NCBI RefSeq assembly: GCF_013359755.1
Contig: NZ_JABMCJ010000094.1
Span: 682,001 to 746,000, forward strand
DNA from: Tardiphaga robiniae
GTDB lineage: Bacteria > Pseudomonadota > Alphaproteobacteria > Rhizobiales > Xanthobacteraceae
Length of the DNA: 64,000 bases
Direction: 5' to 3'
Of this stretch, positions 17,760 through 25,115 are shown in pieces. A program made the translations under genes and the position numbers. The notes beneath the pieces are model-generated. The model was given only the letters and a program-made list of their open reading frames with translations. It was not told where the DNA came from and searched no databases. Every line of letters starts with the position of its first letter. Position 1 is the stretch's first letter.

Positions 17760-19187
17760 TCAGGCTTTCTGCACGGAGGTGATCGCGGCCATGGTCGAGT
17801 CGGTGTTGGCCGGCATCGCCGGCGGCATCTGCTGGATCGCATGCACCGATTGCCCGGTGCCGCGGGCTTCCTCCTGCAAGATCCGGTCCTTCATCGCGAA
17901 GCGGCCGCGCACGATGGTATGGATCGGCAGTGCCGAGGCCTTGCGGCCATGCCACGGCGAAATCTTCGCGCGCGACTGGATCATCGCGTCGTCGACGGTC
18001 CATTCGCGCTTGAGGTCGACGATGGCGATATCGGCATCGGACCCCACCGTCAGCGTACCCTTGCGTGGATACAGGCCCCAGATTTTGGCGGGGCTCTCGG
18101 CGCTCCAGCGCACGTAGTCGTTGATGGTGGCGCGGCCCTTGTTGATCTCGGTCAGCATCAGCGGCATCTGGGTCTCGACGCCGGGAAAGCCGCAGTCGAC
18201 CGTCCAGATGTCCGGCCGGGTCTTCTCGTCCGGTGCATGTGGCGCATGGTCGGTGGCGATCATGTCGATCGTGCCATCCATCAGCGCGTTCCACAGCGGC
18301 TGCTGGTTGGGCTTCTCGCGCACCGGCGGATTGACGCGCACGACGCCGCCGAATTTTTCGTAATCGGTCTCCGACAGCAGCAGATATTGCGGGCAGGTCT
18401 CGCCGGTAATGTCGACGCCCCGCGCCTTGGCTTCGGCCAGCGGCTGCAATTCGGCAGCGGAGGAAATGTGCAGCACGTGGATGCGCGCACCGGTCCATTC
18501 GGCGAGGATCGCCGCGCGAGCGACGGCCTCGACGGCGACGACGGCGGGCCGTGCTGCCAGATGCGCGATCGGCTCGATGCGTCCGCTGGCACGCAGCCGC
18601 GCTTCGCGGCGCTCCATGATGGAATTGGTCTCGGCATGCAGCGAGATGCGCTTGCCGGTCGGGGCCACCACTTCGAAGGCTTCGAGCATCGCGCCGGTGG
18701 TCGGCGAGGGGATGCGGCCGAAAGTGTTGCCCATATAGAGCTTGAAGCCGATCACGCCGCCATCGATCAGCGCGTCGACATGTTCGATGCTGTCTTCGCC
18801 CAGCACCGCATAGAGCCCGTAGTCGACATAGGCTTTTGAGGAGGCGATCCTGTGCTTGTCGGCCAGTGCTTCCGCATTGTTGATGGTGGGCAGCGTGTTG
18901 GGCATGTCGAACACGGTGGTGACACCGCCAAAGGCCGCCGCGGCAGTGCCGCTGGCAAAGTCTTCCTTCTGCGGATAGCCGGGATCGCGGAAATGCACGT
19001 GCACGTCGATGGCGCCGGGCAGAATATGAAGGCCCGTGGCGTCGAGTATCTGCGTCGCCGGCGGCATCGCCTCCGGCGCGCCGATAGCGTGGATCACGCC
19101 GTCCTTGATGGCGATGCTGGCTTTGTAGCTTGCATCGGGCGATACGATGGTGCCGCCATTGATGACCAGATCGACCTTGTCGCTCAT
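17760..19187 (-). CDS. Dihydroorotase/hydantoinase/allantoinase-family cyclic amidohydrolase
   Basis: 475 aa from ATG 19187 (gaggggg ribosome site); the longer open frame upstream belongs to the SDR gene region. Metal ligands are visible: IDVHVHFRDPG near residue 60, the carboxylated-Lys motif GFKLYMGNTFG, SLHAETN, HVLHISSA, and ATDHAPH near residue 310. The family opens cyclic amide rings (dihydroorotate, hydantoin, dihydropyrimidine, allantoin). A biosynthetic dihydroorotase is unlikely because it sits inside a transporter operon with a SDR and other amidohydrolases. The ring it opens cannot be told from sequence alone. Confidence 0.88.
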   Translation of the reverse strand: MSDKVDLVINGGTIVSPDASYKASIAIKDGVIHAIGAPEAMPPATQILDATGLHILPGAIDVHVHFRDPGYPQKEDFASGTAAAAFGGVTTVFDMPNTLPTINNAEALADKHRIASSKAYVDYGLYAVLGEDSIEHVDALIDGGVIGFKLYMGNTFGRIPSPTTGAMLEAFEVVAPTGKRISLHAETNSIMERREARLRASGRIEPIAHLAARPAVVAVEAVARAAILAEWTGARIHVLHISSAAELQPLAEAKARGVDITGETCPQYLLLSETDYEKFGGVVRVNPPVREKPNQQPLWNALMDGTIDMIATDHAPHAPDEKTRPDIWTVDCGFPGVETQMPLMLTEINKGRATINDYVRWSAESPAKIWGLYPRKGTLTVGSDADIAIVDLKREWTVDDAMIQSRAKISPWHGRKASALPIHTIVRGRFAMKDRILQEEARGTGQSVHAIQQMPPAMPANTDSTMAAITSVQKA

Positions 19188-19201
19188 GTTAGCCCCCTCG
19201 C

Positions 19202-19996
19202 TCACAGCATGGCCCAACCGCCATCGACCGGCAGGTCGACGCCGGTAATCTGGCGCGAGACGTCGCTGGCCAGAAACAGGCAGGCATTGGCGACGTCGGC
19301 ATCGACGGTGACGCGGCGCAGCGCGTAGTCCATGGCGTGGCGCTCGGCGGCTTCTTGTTCGGTGATGCCGAGCTTCAGCGCCATGTCGCGGCAGACCTTG
19401 TCGCGAAAGCGCGGGCCATCGACCATGCCCGGCGCCACACAATTGACGTTGATGTTGTGCGGGCCGACCTCGAGCGCGAAGCTCTTGGTGATGCCGCGCA
19501 GACCCCATTTCGAGGCCGAGTAGGCCATGCGGCCGGCGCGGCCGCGCATGCCGAAGGTGCCGCCAACATTGACGATCTTGCCGTAGCGCTGATCGATCAT
19601 GGTCGGCAGTGCCGCGCGCATGGAGTGGAAGCAACCGTTCATATTGAGCGTGACGATCTCGTCGAACTCCTCCGGCGTGGTTTGCACCCCCGTTTTGCCG
19701 ATCGGGCCGGAGCCGCCGGCGACATTGACAAGAATGTCGATGCGCCCGCCGAACGCCGCCTTGGTCTTCTCCGCCGCGGCCTCGCATTGCTCGGACTTCG
19801 TGAGATCGCAGGGAATGACGATCACCTCGCCGCCCTTGGCTTTCACGTCGGCGGCAACCGGCTCGATCGCCGAGGTATCGCGGCCCAGCAGCGCCAGCTT
19901 GCAGCCTTGTTCGGCAAAGGCGTGGGTGATGGAGGCGCCCATACCCTTGGCGGGGCCTGTGATCATGACGACGCGGTTTTCGAGGGAGAGTTTCAT
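19202..19996 (-). CDS. Short-chain dehydrogenase/reductase
   Basis: 264 aa from ATG 19996. The Rossmann start has a slightly unusual glycine motif, VMITGPAKGMGASI (classic TGxxxGxG with Pro-Ala-Lys inserted in the x positions). NVAGG, Y159 and K163 in AYSASKWGL, and a C-terminal TGVDLPVDGGWAM are as in classical SDRs. It oxidises or reduces a hydroxyl or carbonyl with NAD(P). It lies between the hydantoinase-like gene and a binding-protein gene in the operon and may prepare or complete the ring substrate's degradation. The substrate is unknown. Confidence 0.9.
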   Translation of the reverse strand: MKLSLENRVVMITGPAKGMGASITHAFAEQGCKLALLGRDTSAIEPVAADVKAKGGEVIVIPCDLTKSEQCEAAAEKTKAAFGGRIDILVNVAGGSGPIGKTGVQTTPEEFDEIVTLNMNGCFHSMRAALPTMIDQRYGKIVNVGGTFGMRGRAGRMAYSASKWGLRGITKSFALEVGPHNINVNCVAPGMVDGPRFRDKVCRDMALKLGITEQEAAERHAMDYALRRVTVDADVANACLFLASDVSRQITGVDLPVDGGWAML

Positions 19997-20035
19997 GGTG
20001 TTATCTTTCTTGGGTCGTTTGCTCTGGCCCCTCGA

Positions 20036-20149
20036 CGTGATTGCAAGGAGCGAAGGCGACGCGGCAATCCAGAAGCCACGAACGGAAGAAGACTGGATTG
20101 TTTCGCCCAACGAATTGGCTTCGCCAATTCGCCAGGGCTCGCAATGACG
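20036..20149. repeat. Intergenic inverted-repeat element (gcaatccag type)
   Basis: The outer ends are near-inverted (CGTGATTGC at 20036-20044, GCAATGACG at 20141-20149). Inner arms are CAATCCAG at 20065-20072 and CTGGATTG at 20093-20100, and a perfect 9-bp stem CGAATTGGC/GCCAATTCG sits at 20111-20131. This form resembles dispersed palindromic elements common in Bradyrhizobium and Rhodopseudomonas genomes (from memory, not searched). It lies between the binding-protein and SDR genes of the operon and could form a strong RNA structure there. Confidence 0.7.
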
Positions 20150-20185
20150 GTTGAGAGGTGATGATGCTGAGGGGCCGGTTCGTCG

Positions 20186-21235
20186 TTACATCGCGGCCTT
20201 GATGGCCGTTGGGCGATCGGCCAGCGGCGGCATGAAGCTGCGGTCGAATACGTCGCCGACCTTCGGCGTGCGTGGCAGTTCCTTGGCGCTGACGAGAATA
20301 TCGATCGCCTTGCTCATGCGCTCGTCGCTGATGTCGCCATGGCCGATCTTTGAAATTTCCGGCGAAGTCATTTCGTCGGACAGCGTGGCTTCCAGGCGCG
20401 CGCGTTCGATGTCCGGCTTGATCAGCGGTTCGCGCTTTTGCACCGCCTCGATGGCGGCTTTGGGATCGGCCATGGCATCCTTGACGCCGCGGTTGAGCGC
20501 CTTGAGGAAGCCCTTCACGGCGTCAGGGTTTTCCTTGGCAAACTTGCGCGAGACAATGATGGCGTTGGAATACAGATCCATGCCGTAGTCCCCGAACTTG
20601 ATGAAGCGAATCTCTTTTTCAGGATCGATGCCGATCAGCCTGGCGCTGAAGCGGATGGTGGTGATGTAGCCGAACACGCCATCGACCTGATCCTTCATCA
20701 GCATCTGTTCGCGCAGATTCGGCTGCATGTTGGTAACCTCGACCTTGCTGCAGTCGATCTTGGTCGCCGCGCAGAGCGCCGGGAATAGCTTCAGCGCGCC
20801 GTCGTTGGCCGCACCGCCGAGCTTGCGTCCAACGAAATCGGCGGGGGTCTTGATTGGGCTGTCGGCTTTCACCGCCACCGTGAAGGGCGGGCGGTTGTAC
20901 ATCTGGTAGACGCCGATCGGCGCTTCGTCCGGCTTCCTGGCGGCAAGTTCGATCAGCGCATTGATGTCGCCGAACCCCATGTCATAGGCCCCGTTGGCGA
21001 CCTGCGGCACCGCCGCACCAGAGCCGTTACCCTGGTCGAAACTGACGTCGAGGCCTTCAGCTTTGAAGTAGCCGCGATCCTGCGCCAGGAAGAACATGCC
21101 CTGCGGACCTTCATACTTCCAGTTCAGGACCATCTTGATCTTGGTGTCGGCCTGCGCGGCGACAAACGATCCGGCCGTCACGATCAGTGTCAGGGCAAGC
21201 GTCTGCAATCCACGAAATGCATGGCGTCCGGTCAT
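20186..21235 (-). CDS. ABC transporter substrate-binding protein, NMT1/THI5-like (copy A)
   Basis: 349 aa from ATG 21235 (agga, 9 nt spacer). Residues 1-33 are a Sec signal (LQTLALTLIVTAGSFVAAQA). The mature part starts TKIKMVLNWKYEGPQGMFFLA, typical of the NMT1/SsuA/TauA group that binds pyrimidine-like, thiamine-precursor or sulfonate ligands. It is a clear paralogue of the binding protein at 22899-23951: shared signal peptide layout, SGAYD/NGAYD-GFGDINA, and C-terminal ELPRTPK-DVF. Its leader is duplicated as well. It uses the operon's single permease/ATPase pair. Confidence 0.9.
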   Translation of the reverse strand: MTGRHAFRGLQTLALTLIVTAGSFVAAQADTKIKMVLNWKYEGPQGMFFLAQDRGYFKAEGLDVSFDQGNGSGAAVPQVANGAYDMGFGDINALIELAARKPDEAPIGVYQMYNRPPFTVAVKADSPIKTPADFVGRKLGGAANDGALKLFPALCAATKIDCSKVEVTNMQPNLREQMLMKDQVDGVFGYITTIRFSARLIGIDPEKEIRFIKFGDYGMDLYSNAIIVSRKFAKENPDAVKGFLKALNRGVKDAMADPKAAIEAVQKREPLIKPDIERARLEATLSDEMTSPEISKIGHGDISDERMSKAIDILVSAKELPRTPKVGDVFDRSFMPPLADRPTAIKAAM

Positions 21236-21388
21236 CGGTGTGTTCCTGTTGAGAAGAGTGACACGATCGGCCGGTGGGGTGTCTCTGCCTGCGGCCGCCC
21301 TCAGGAACAAGTTAAGCCTATCCGAGTGCGCTTATCTGCTGCTATCTTTTTGCTTAAGCGGTGCAAAAAAGGCCTCACCGGAATCGTC
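21236..21388. repeat. Duplicated leader, copy A (upstream of binding protein A)
   Basis: This leader aligns over its length with 23952-24105. Shared blocks include ttcctgttg-GAA-GTGACA, CGGTGGG, CCTAT-CGAGTG, a 17-nt identical block ATCTGCTGCTATCTTTT (21334-21350), then CGGTG and AAAAAGGC-TCAC. In copy B the segment beyond this runs into a LysR start codon. In copy A it runs instead into the 3' end of the amidohydrolase gene. Confidence 0.85.
21334..21350. promoter_or_regulatory. Conserved leader block, copy A (candidate promoter/operator)
   Basis: ATCTGCTGCTATCTTTT is identical to the block at 24056-24072 and lies 99 nt before the binding protein A start (105 nt in the other copy). Just beyond it, CGGTG and CACCG around 21359-21380 form an inverted pair. 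Conservation in an otherwise diverged leader suggests a binding site, probably for the LysR regulator at 24118. Confidence 0.5.
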
Positions 21389-21441
21389 CAGATAACGCGT
21401 TGTTCGGGCCGGCGCTTGCAGAACCGCGAGGCGCAGGCACG

Positions 21442-22899
21442 TCAGCAGCATCCGCAAAAGCTTGCGGCAATCACGCCGTCGAGCGCGGCGAGGGCCCCAG
21501 CCAGGTTCTGGCCAGAGGGCAGGCCGGCGCGCATCTGAGCCAGAATCTCCTGCCGCGCGGCCGTGAAGTCGATCCCGGTGACATGCCCATCGCGTACGAT
21601 CGTGTGGCCTGCGACGATCACCTCCCGGATATGGCGCGCGGTTGCCCGCGAGAACAGGAGATTGATCGGGTCGAGATCGCTGCGCAGCGCGTCGTCGTTG
21701 AGGGCGTTCCAGTCCAGCAGCAGCATGTCCGCATCGGCGCGGTCGCGCAGGCCGCCGTCGCTGGCGATATTGGTGACGGCGAAGCGGCCGTTGCTTACGC
21801 TCTCATGCAGCGCCCGGTGGCGGGTCACGACTTGATCGAAACCGCTGCCGGAATGAAGCAGATGTGACAATCGGAGCTCGCGCAGTGCATCGTTGTCGTC
21901 GTCGAACGCTTTGCCGTCGATGCCGAGGGCGATCCGGCATCCGGCGGTCCACATCCGGGTCATGGGAGCCAGGCCCGAATGCAGATGCAGGTTGGAGCTG
22001 GTATTGACCGAAATGACGACGCCCCGTTCGGCCAGGAGTTCGAGTTCATCGGGCCGGGCCCAGACGCAATGTGCAAGCGTCAGCCGTGGGGACAGCAGAC
22101 CGATCTCGTCCAGCATGCGGACTATGCCGCCAGGATAATTGGCGTCACACCACTGGCGTTGATACTTGGTCTCGAGCAGATGCATGTGGACACGGCGGCC
22201 GGTCCGTACCGAGGCTTCGGCGATCGCCTGCAACAGCGCGTCGCTGCACCACTGCACGCCATTGGGACCATATTGCACATCGAATGTCGGGCCATCGGCG
22301 GCGGAGACAATCTCGTCCACTAGCGTCATGTAATCGCGCGGTGACAGCGGCGGACGCGTGAAGCGCTGCGCGATCTCCGCCCGAACGTCCGGCGGCAGCG
22401 CTGCTAGCACAGGTTCCGAGGGACCGTAGACCAAAGGATTGCGATCTCTCATTGCCACGGCGAGGCCGGTGCGCACGCCGACATCGCGTGCCGCGCGCGA
22501 TACCTCGGCCAGTTCGGTCGGCAGATCAGTGAAGCCCTGCACGCGGGTGTAATGGTTCATGACGATACCGGCACCGCCCAGCGCGCTGCTGGCGAACGCG
22601 ACGCAGGCCGCTACATAGGGATCGACCGCAGGAAACAATGCAAGATAGTGGATCCAGGACTCCAGCGGCTTGGCGTCGGCGCCGATGGAGCTGGTGCGGA
22701 CCGCGCGGCCGTGGTCGTGGGCATTGACCAAAGCGGGCAGCGCCATGATCGGCTCTGCTGCTTCAGTTGTCCGCGCGATCGACTGGATCTTGCCGTCGTG
22801 CAGCGCGATCACCTGCGCGCCGGGCATCGGCCCGTCCGGGCCAAGCACATGAGCGCAGGTGATGCGACGCGGCGCGCCGGTGGAGCGAGCCGTTGTCAT
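21442..22899 (-). CDS. Amidohydrolase (cytosine deaminase/AtzA-TrzN-like metallo-hydrolase)
   Basis: 485 aa. Metal-binding motifs: NAHDHG near residue 60, VHMHLLETKYQ, LAHCVWARPDE and LGIDGKAFDDDND, a layout of the aminohydrolase group that deaminates or dechlorinates N-heterocycles. The start codon overlaps the stop of binding protein B in a TAATG, so it is translationally coupled. The C-terminus ends in an unusual Cys-rich tail (SFCGCC). The HxH is present (H-D-H), so the enzyme is probably active. Predicted role: hydrolytic deamination or ring attack on the imported compound. The substrate is unknown. Confidence 0.85.
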   Translation of the reverse strand: MTTARSTGAPRRITCAHVLGPDGPMPGAQVIALHDGKIQSIARTTEAAEPIMALPALVNAHDHGRAVRTSSIGADAKPLESWIHYLALFPAVDPYVAACVAFASSALGGAGIVMNHYTRVQGFTDLPTELAEVSRAARDVGVRTGLAVAMRDRNPLVYGPSEPVLAALPPDVRAEIAQRFTRPPLSPRDYMTLVDEIVSAADGPTFDVQYGPNGVQWCSDALLQAIAEASVRTGRRVHMHLLETKYQRQWCDANYPGGIVRMLDEIGLLSPRLTLAHCVWARPDELELLAERGVVISVNTSSNLHLHSGLAPMTRMWTAGCRIALGIDGKAFDDDNDALRELRLSHLLHSGSGFDQVVTRHRALHESVSNGRFAVTNIASDGGLRDRADADMLLLDWNALNDDALRSDLDPINLLFSRATARHIREVIVAGHTIVRDGHVTGIDFTAARQEILAQMRAGLPSGQNLAGALAALDGVIAASFCGCC

Positions 22900-23951
22900 T
22901 ACGGCGCGATGGTCGGGGGCATCCGGTCGGGCTTGGCCGGCAGGAACGTATCGTTGAACACGTCGTCGGGCTTCGGTGTTCGCGGCAGTTCGAACGAGGT
23001 GACGATGGTGGAGATCGCTGAAGTCAGGCGCTTCTGATCGAGCTCGCCGAGGCCCAGATCCCCGACCTCTGGCGTGTTGATGAAGTTGTTGTAAACGTAG
23101 GTCAGGCGCCGCTTCTCGATATCCTTCTTGATCAGCGGTTCCTCGGTGGCGAGCAGGTCGATGGCGGCGTCCGGTGCCTGGACGGTTTCCTTGATCGAGC
23201 GGTTAATGGCGCGCAGCAGACCTTTCACCGCCTCCGGATGTTCCTTCAGCAGCTTCTGCGACACCATTACGCCGTTGGAATAGAGGTCGAGGCCGGAGTC
23301 AGAATAAAAATTCCAGCGGAAGTCCTTGTCGGGATCGACCTTGAGCGACACCAGGTTGAGATAGCTGGTGGCCGCGAACACCGCGATTGAATCCACTTGG
23401 CCCTGCAGCAGCATTTGTTCCTGCAAGGCCGGCGAAACCTGCAAAATGCTGATCTTGCTGTAATCGATGCCGTTCTGCTTGGCGAGCAGCGGCAGTAATT
23501 TCAGCGACGCACTGCCGGAAGGCGAGGCAAGCTTGGATCCCTCGAGATTCTTGAGAGTTTTGATCGGTCCATCCGCCTTGCTGAGCAGCGCGAACGGCGT
23601 CTTGTTATAGATCATGTAGACCATCACCGGTGCATCGTCCGGCTTGGTGGCGGCGTTCTGAATGATGGCGTTGATATCGCCGAAGCCGGCATCATAAGCG
23701 CCCGACATGATCCGCGTAACGGTCGCCGCCGAGCCTTCGCCCTGATCGATCGTCACGTCGAGATTTTCATCTTTGAAGTACCCTTTGGCCTTCGCCCAGT
23801 AGTACCACGCATGCAGACCCTGGATTTTCCAGTCGAGGGTAAACTTGATCTTGGTTGGCCCGGCAGCCTGGGCAAGAGTGAAGGTTCCTGCGGCTACGCC
23901 CAAGGCTAATACGAGCGTCAGTAATCCACGAAGTGCCCGGCGTTCGGTCAT
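22899..23951 (-). CDS. ABC transporter substrate-binding protein, NMT1/THI5-like (copy B)
   Basis: 350 aa. It has a Sec signal peptide at residues 1-30 (LLTLVLALGVAAGTFTLAQA), then TKIKFTLDWKIQGLHAWYYWA and GAYDAGFGDINAI as in binding protein A. It is the first gene of the operon, transcribed away from the LysR gene, and overlaps the next start by one base. Differences from copy A in the early ligand-contact region (LHAWYYWAKAKG against PQGMFFLAQDRG) suggest a different but related ligand. That is inference. Confidence 0.9.
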   Translation of the reverse strand: MTERRALRGLLTLVLALGVAAGTFTLAQAAGPTKIKFTLDWKIQGLHAWYYWAKAKGYFKDENLDVTIDQGEGSAATVTRIMSGAYDAGFGDINAIIQNAATKPDDAPVMVYMIYNKTPFALLSKADGPIKTLKNLEGSKLASPSGSASLKLLPLLAKQNGIDYSKISILQVSPALQEQMLLQGQVDSIAVFAATSYLNLVSLKVDPDKDFRWNFYSDSGLDLYSNGVMVSQKLLKEHPEAVKGLLRAINRSIKETVQAPDAAIDLLATEEPLIKKDIEKRRLTYVYNNFINTPEVGDLGLGELDQKRLTSAISTIVTSFELPRTPKPDDVFNDTFLPAKPDRMPPTIAP

Positions 23952-24105
23952 CGATGCTTTCCTGTTGCGAAACGTGACATGATTGGTCGGTGGGCGACGT
24001 CGCTCTCGCGACTATCTTCCTGTGTGAATCAGGATAGGCCTATTCGAGTGGTCACATCTGCTGCTATCTTTTCCAGTGACCGGTGTGAAAAAGGCATCAC
24101 TTGAG
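23952..24105. repeat. Duplicated leader, copy B (binding protein B / LysR divergent region)
   Basis: Matches 21236-21388 in order and spacing (see that entry). It contains a 10-bp palindrome ATAGGCCTAT at 24034-24043 that is broken in copy A, the identical 17-nt block at 24056-24072, and CGGTG at about 24081. It holds the divergent promoters of the eight-gene operon and the LysR gene. Confidence 0.85.
24056..24072. promoter_or_regulatory. Conserved leader block, copy B (candidate promoter/operator)
   Basis: ATCTGCTGCTATCTTTT, identical to 21334-21350, lies between the divergent operon and the LysR start codon, which is where a LysR regulator normally binds. Which strand's promoter it serves cannot be decided from sequence alone. 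Confidence 0.5.
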
Positions 24106-24117
24106 AAGCGAGGGGCA

Positions 24118-25026
24118 ATGAGGCATCTGAGGTTGCTGACCCATGTGGTCGAAGTGGCCCGCACCGGCTCGATCCGCCGCGCCGCGGAACTGCTCAACTT
24201 GACGCCTTCCGCGATGAACCGGCGCATTCAGGACCTCGAAGCCGAAATCGGCACGCCTTTGTTCGAGCGCCGGCCGCGGGGCGTGAAGCTGACCACCGCC
24301 GGCGAGATGTTCGTGCGCTACGCGCGCAGCCAGATTGCCGATGCCGAGCGGATGAGATCGCAGGTCGAGGATCTCAGAGGTCTGCGGCGCGGTCCGATCC
24401 AGATCGCCTGCAGCCAGGCGCTGGCGCTGGATTTTCTGGCGCTGCGCGTCGCTGCGTTCCAGAAGAAGCATCCGAAAGTGGTGTTCGACCTCAAGGTGAT
24501 GGATCACGAGCGCGCGCTGGCCGCGCTGGCGGCTTACGACGTCGATCTCGCTCTGGTGCATCGTCCGGCGATGTGGCCGTCACTGCGCGTCATCGCCAGC
24601 CTTCCCCAGCGTCTTGTGGTGATCACCCGCTCGGATCATCCGCTGGCAGCCAAGAAGATGCTGCGCCTCTCCGATTGTGTCGATTATCCCGCAGCCCTGC
24701 CAGATCGGACTTTGAGCGGCCGCCAGATTCTCGATGAGGTCACGACCCGGCGCGATCTGCGCCTCAACATGCTCGCGGAATCAAACTCCTTCGAGATGCT
24801 GCGCGGGCTGGTGTTCCGCTGCAACATGATCTCGTTCCAGATCGAGATCGGAGCCCCCACCGGGAACCTCGGCATGGGGCTGGTCGGCCGCCCGATCGAT
24901 ACCCGCGATGTGCCCACCGCCGATCTAGTGCTGTGCCAGCTGCGCGGTCGCACACTACCGGTAGCCGCGGCGACTTTCGCGGAAATCCTGATGAAGAGCC
25001 TGAGCGAGATGCGGGCAGGCACTTAG
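24118..25026 (+). CDS. LysR-family regulator of the hydrolase/transporter operon
   Basis: 302 aa from ATG 24118 (gagggg ribosome site 4-5 nt upstream); an in-frame GTG at 24076 lies inside the conserved leader and is less likely. The winged HTH is at residues 1-60 (HLRLLTHVVEVARTGSIRRA, then LNLTPSAMNRRIQDLE), followed by a substrate-binding-like effector domain (GPIQIACSQALALDFLALRV). It is divergent from the eight-gene operon, the classic position for its regulator. The effector is probably the imported compound or an intermediate. Confidence 0.92.
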   Translation: MRHLRLLTHVVEVARTGSIRRAAELLNLTPSAMNRRIQDLEAEIGTPLFERRPRGVKLTTAGEMFVRYARSQIADAERMRSQVEDLRGLRRGPIQIACSQALALDFLALRVAAFQKKHPKVVFDLKVMDHERALAALAAYDVDLALVHRPAMWPSLRVIASLPQRLVVITRSDHPLAAKKMLRLSDCVDYPAALPDRTLSGRQILDEVTTRRDLRLNMLAESNSFEMLRGLVFRCNMISFQIEIGAPTGNLGMGLVGRPIDTRDVPTADLVLCQLRGRTLPVAAATFAEILMKSLSEMRAGT

Positions 25027-25115
25027 CTCTTTTGCGGTGCAAAATATCCTTCCTTGGGCGGGCCGGATGCCTTATTGGCAGGCCTCAATCCCTGTCTCGT
25101 GAGCCCGTAGTTCCC

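Noticed and set aside
17760-19187. Biosynthetic dihydroorotase (pyrC)
   Set aside because: The context is a regulated transporter and hydrolase operon, and no other pyrimidine synthesis gene is near; a catabolic cyclic amidohydrolase is more likely.
21390-21441. Possible remnant of a second LysR gene next to leader copy A
   Set aside because: After the shared leader the sequence shows no HTH-like codons in any frame before the amidohydrolase stop; too short to call a pseudogene.
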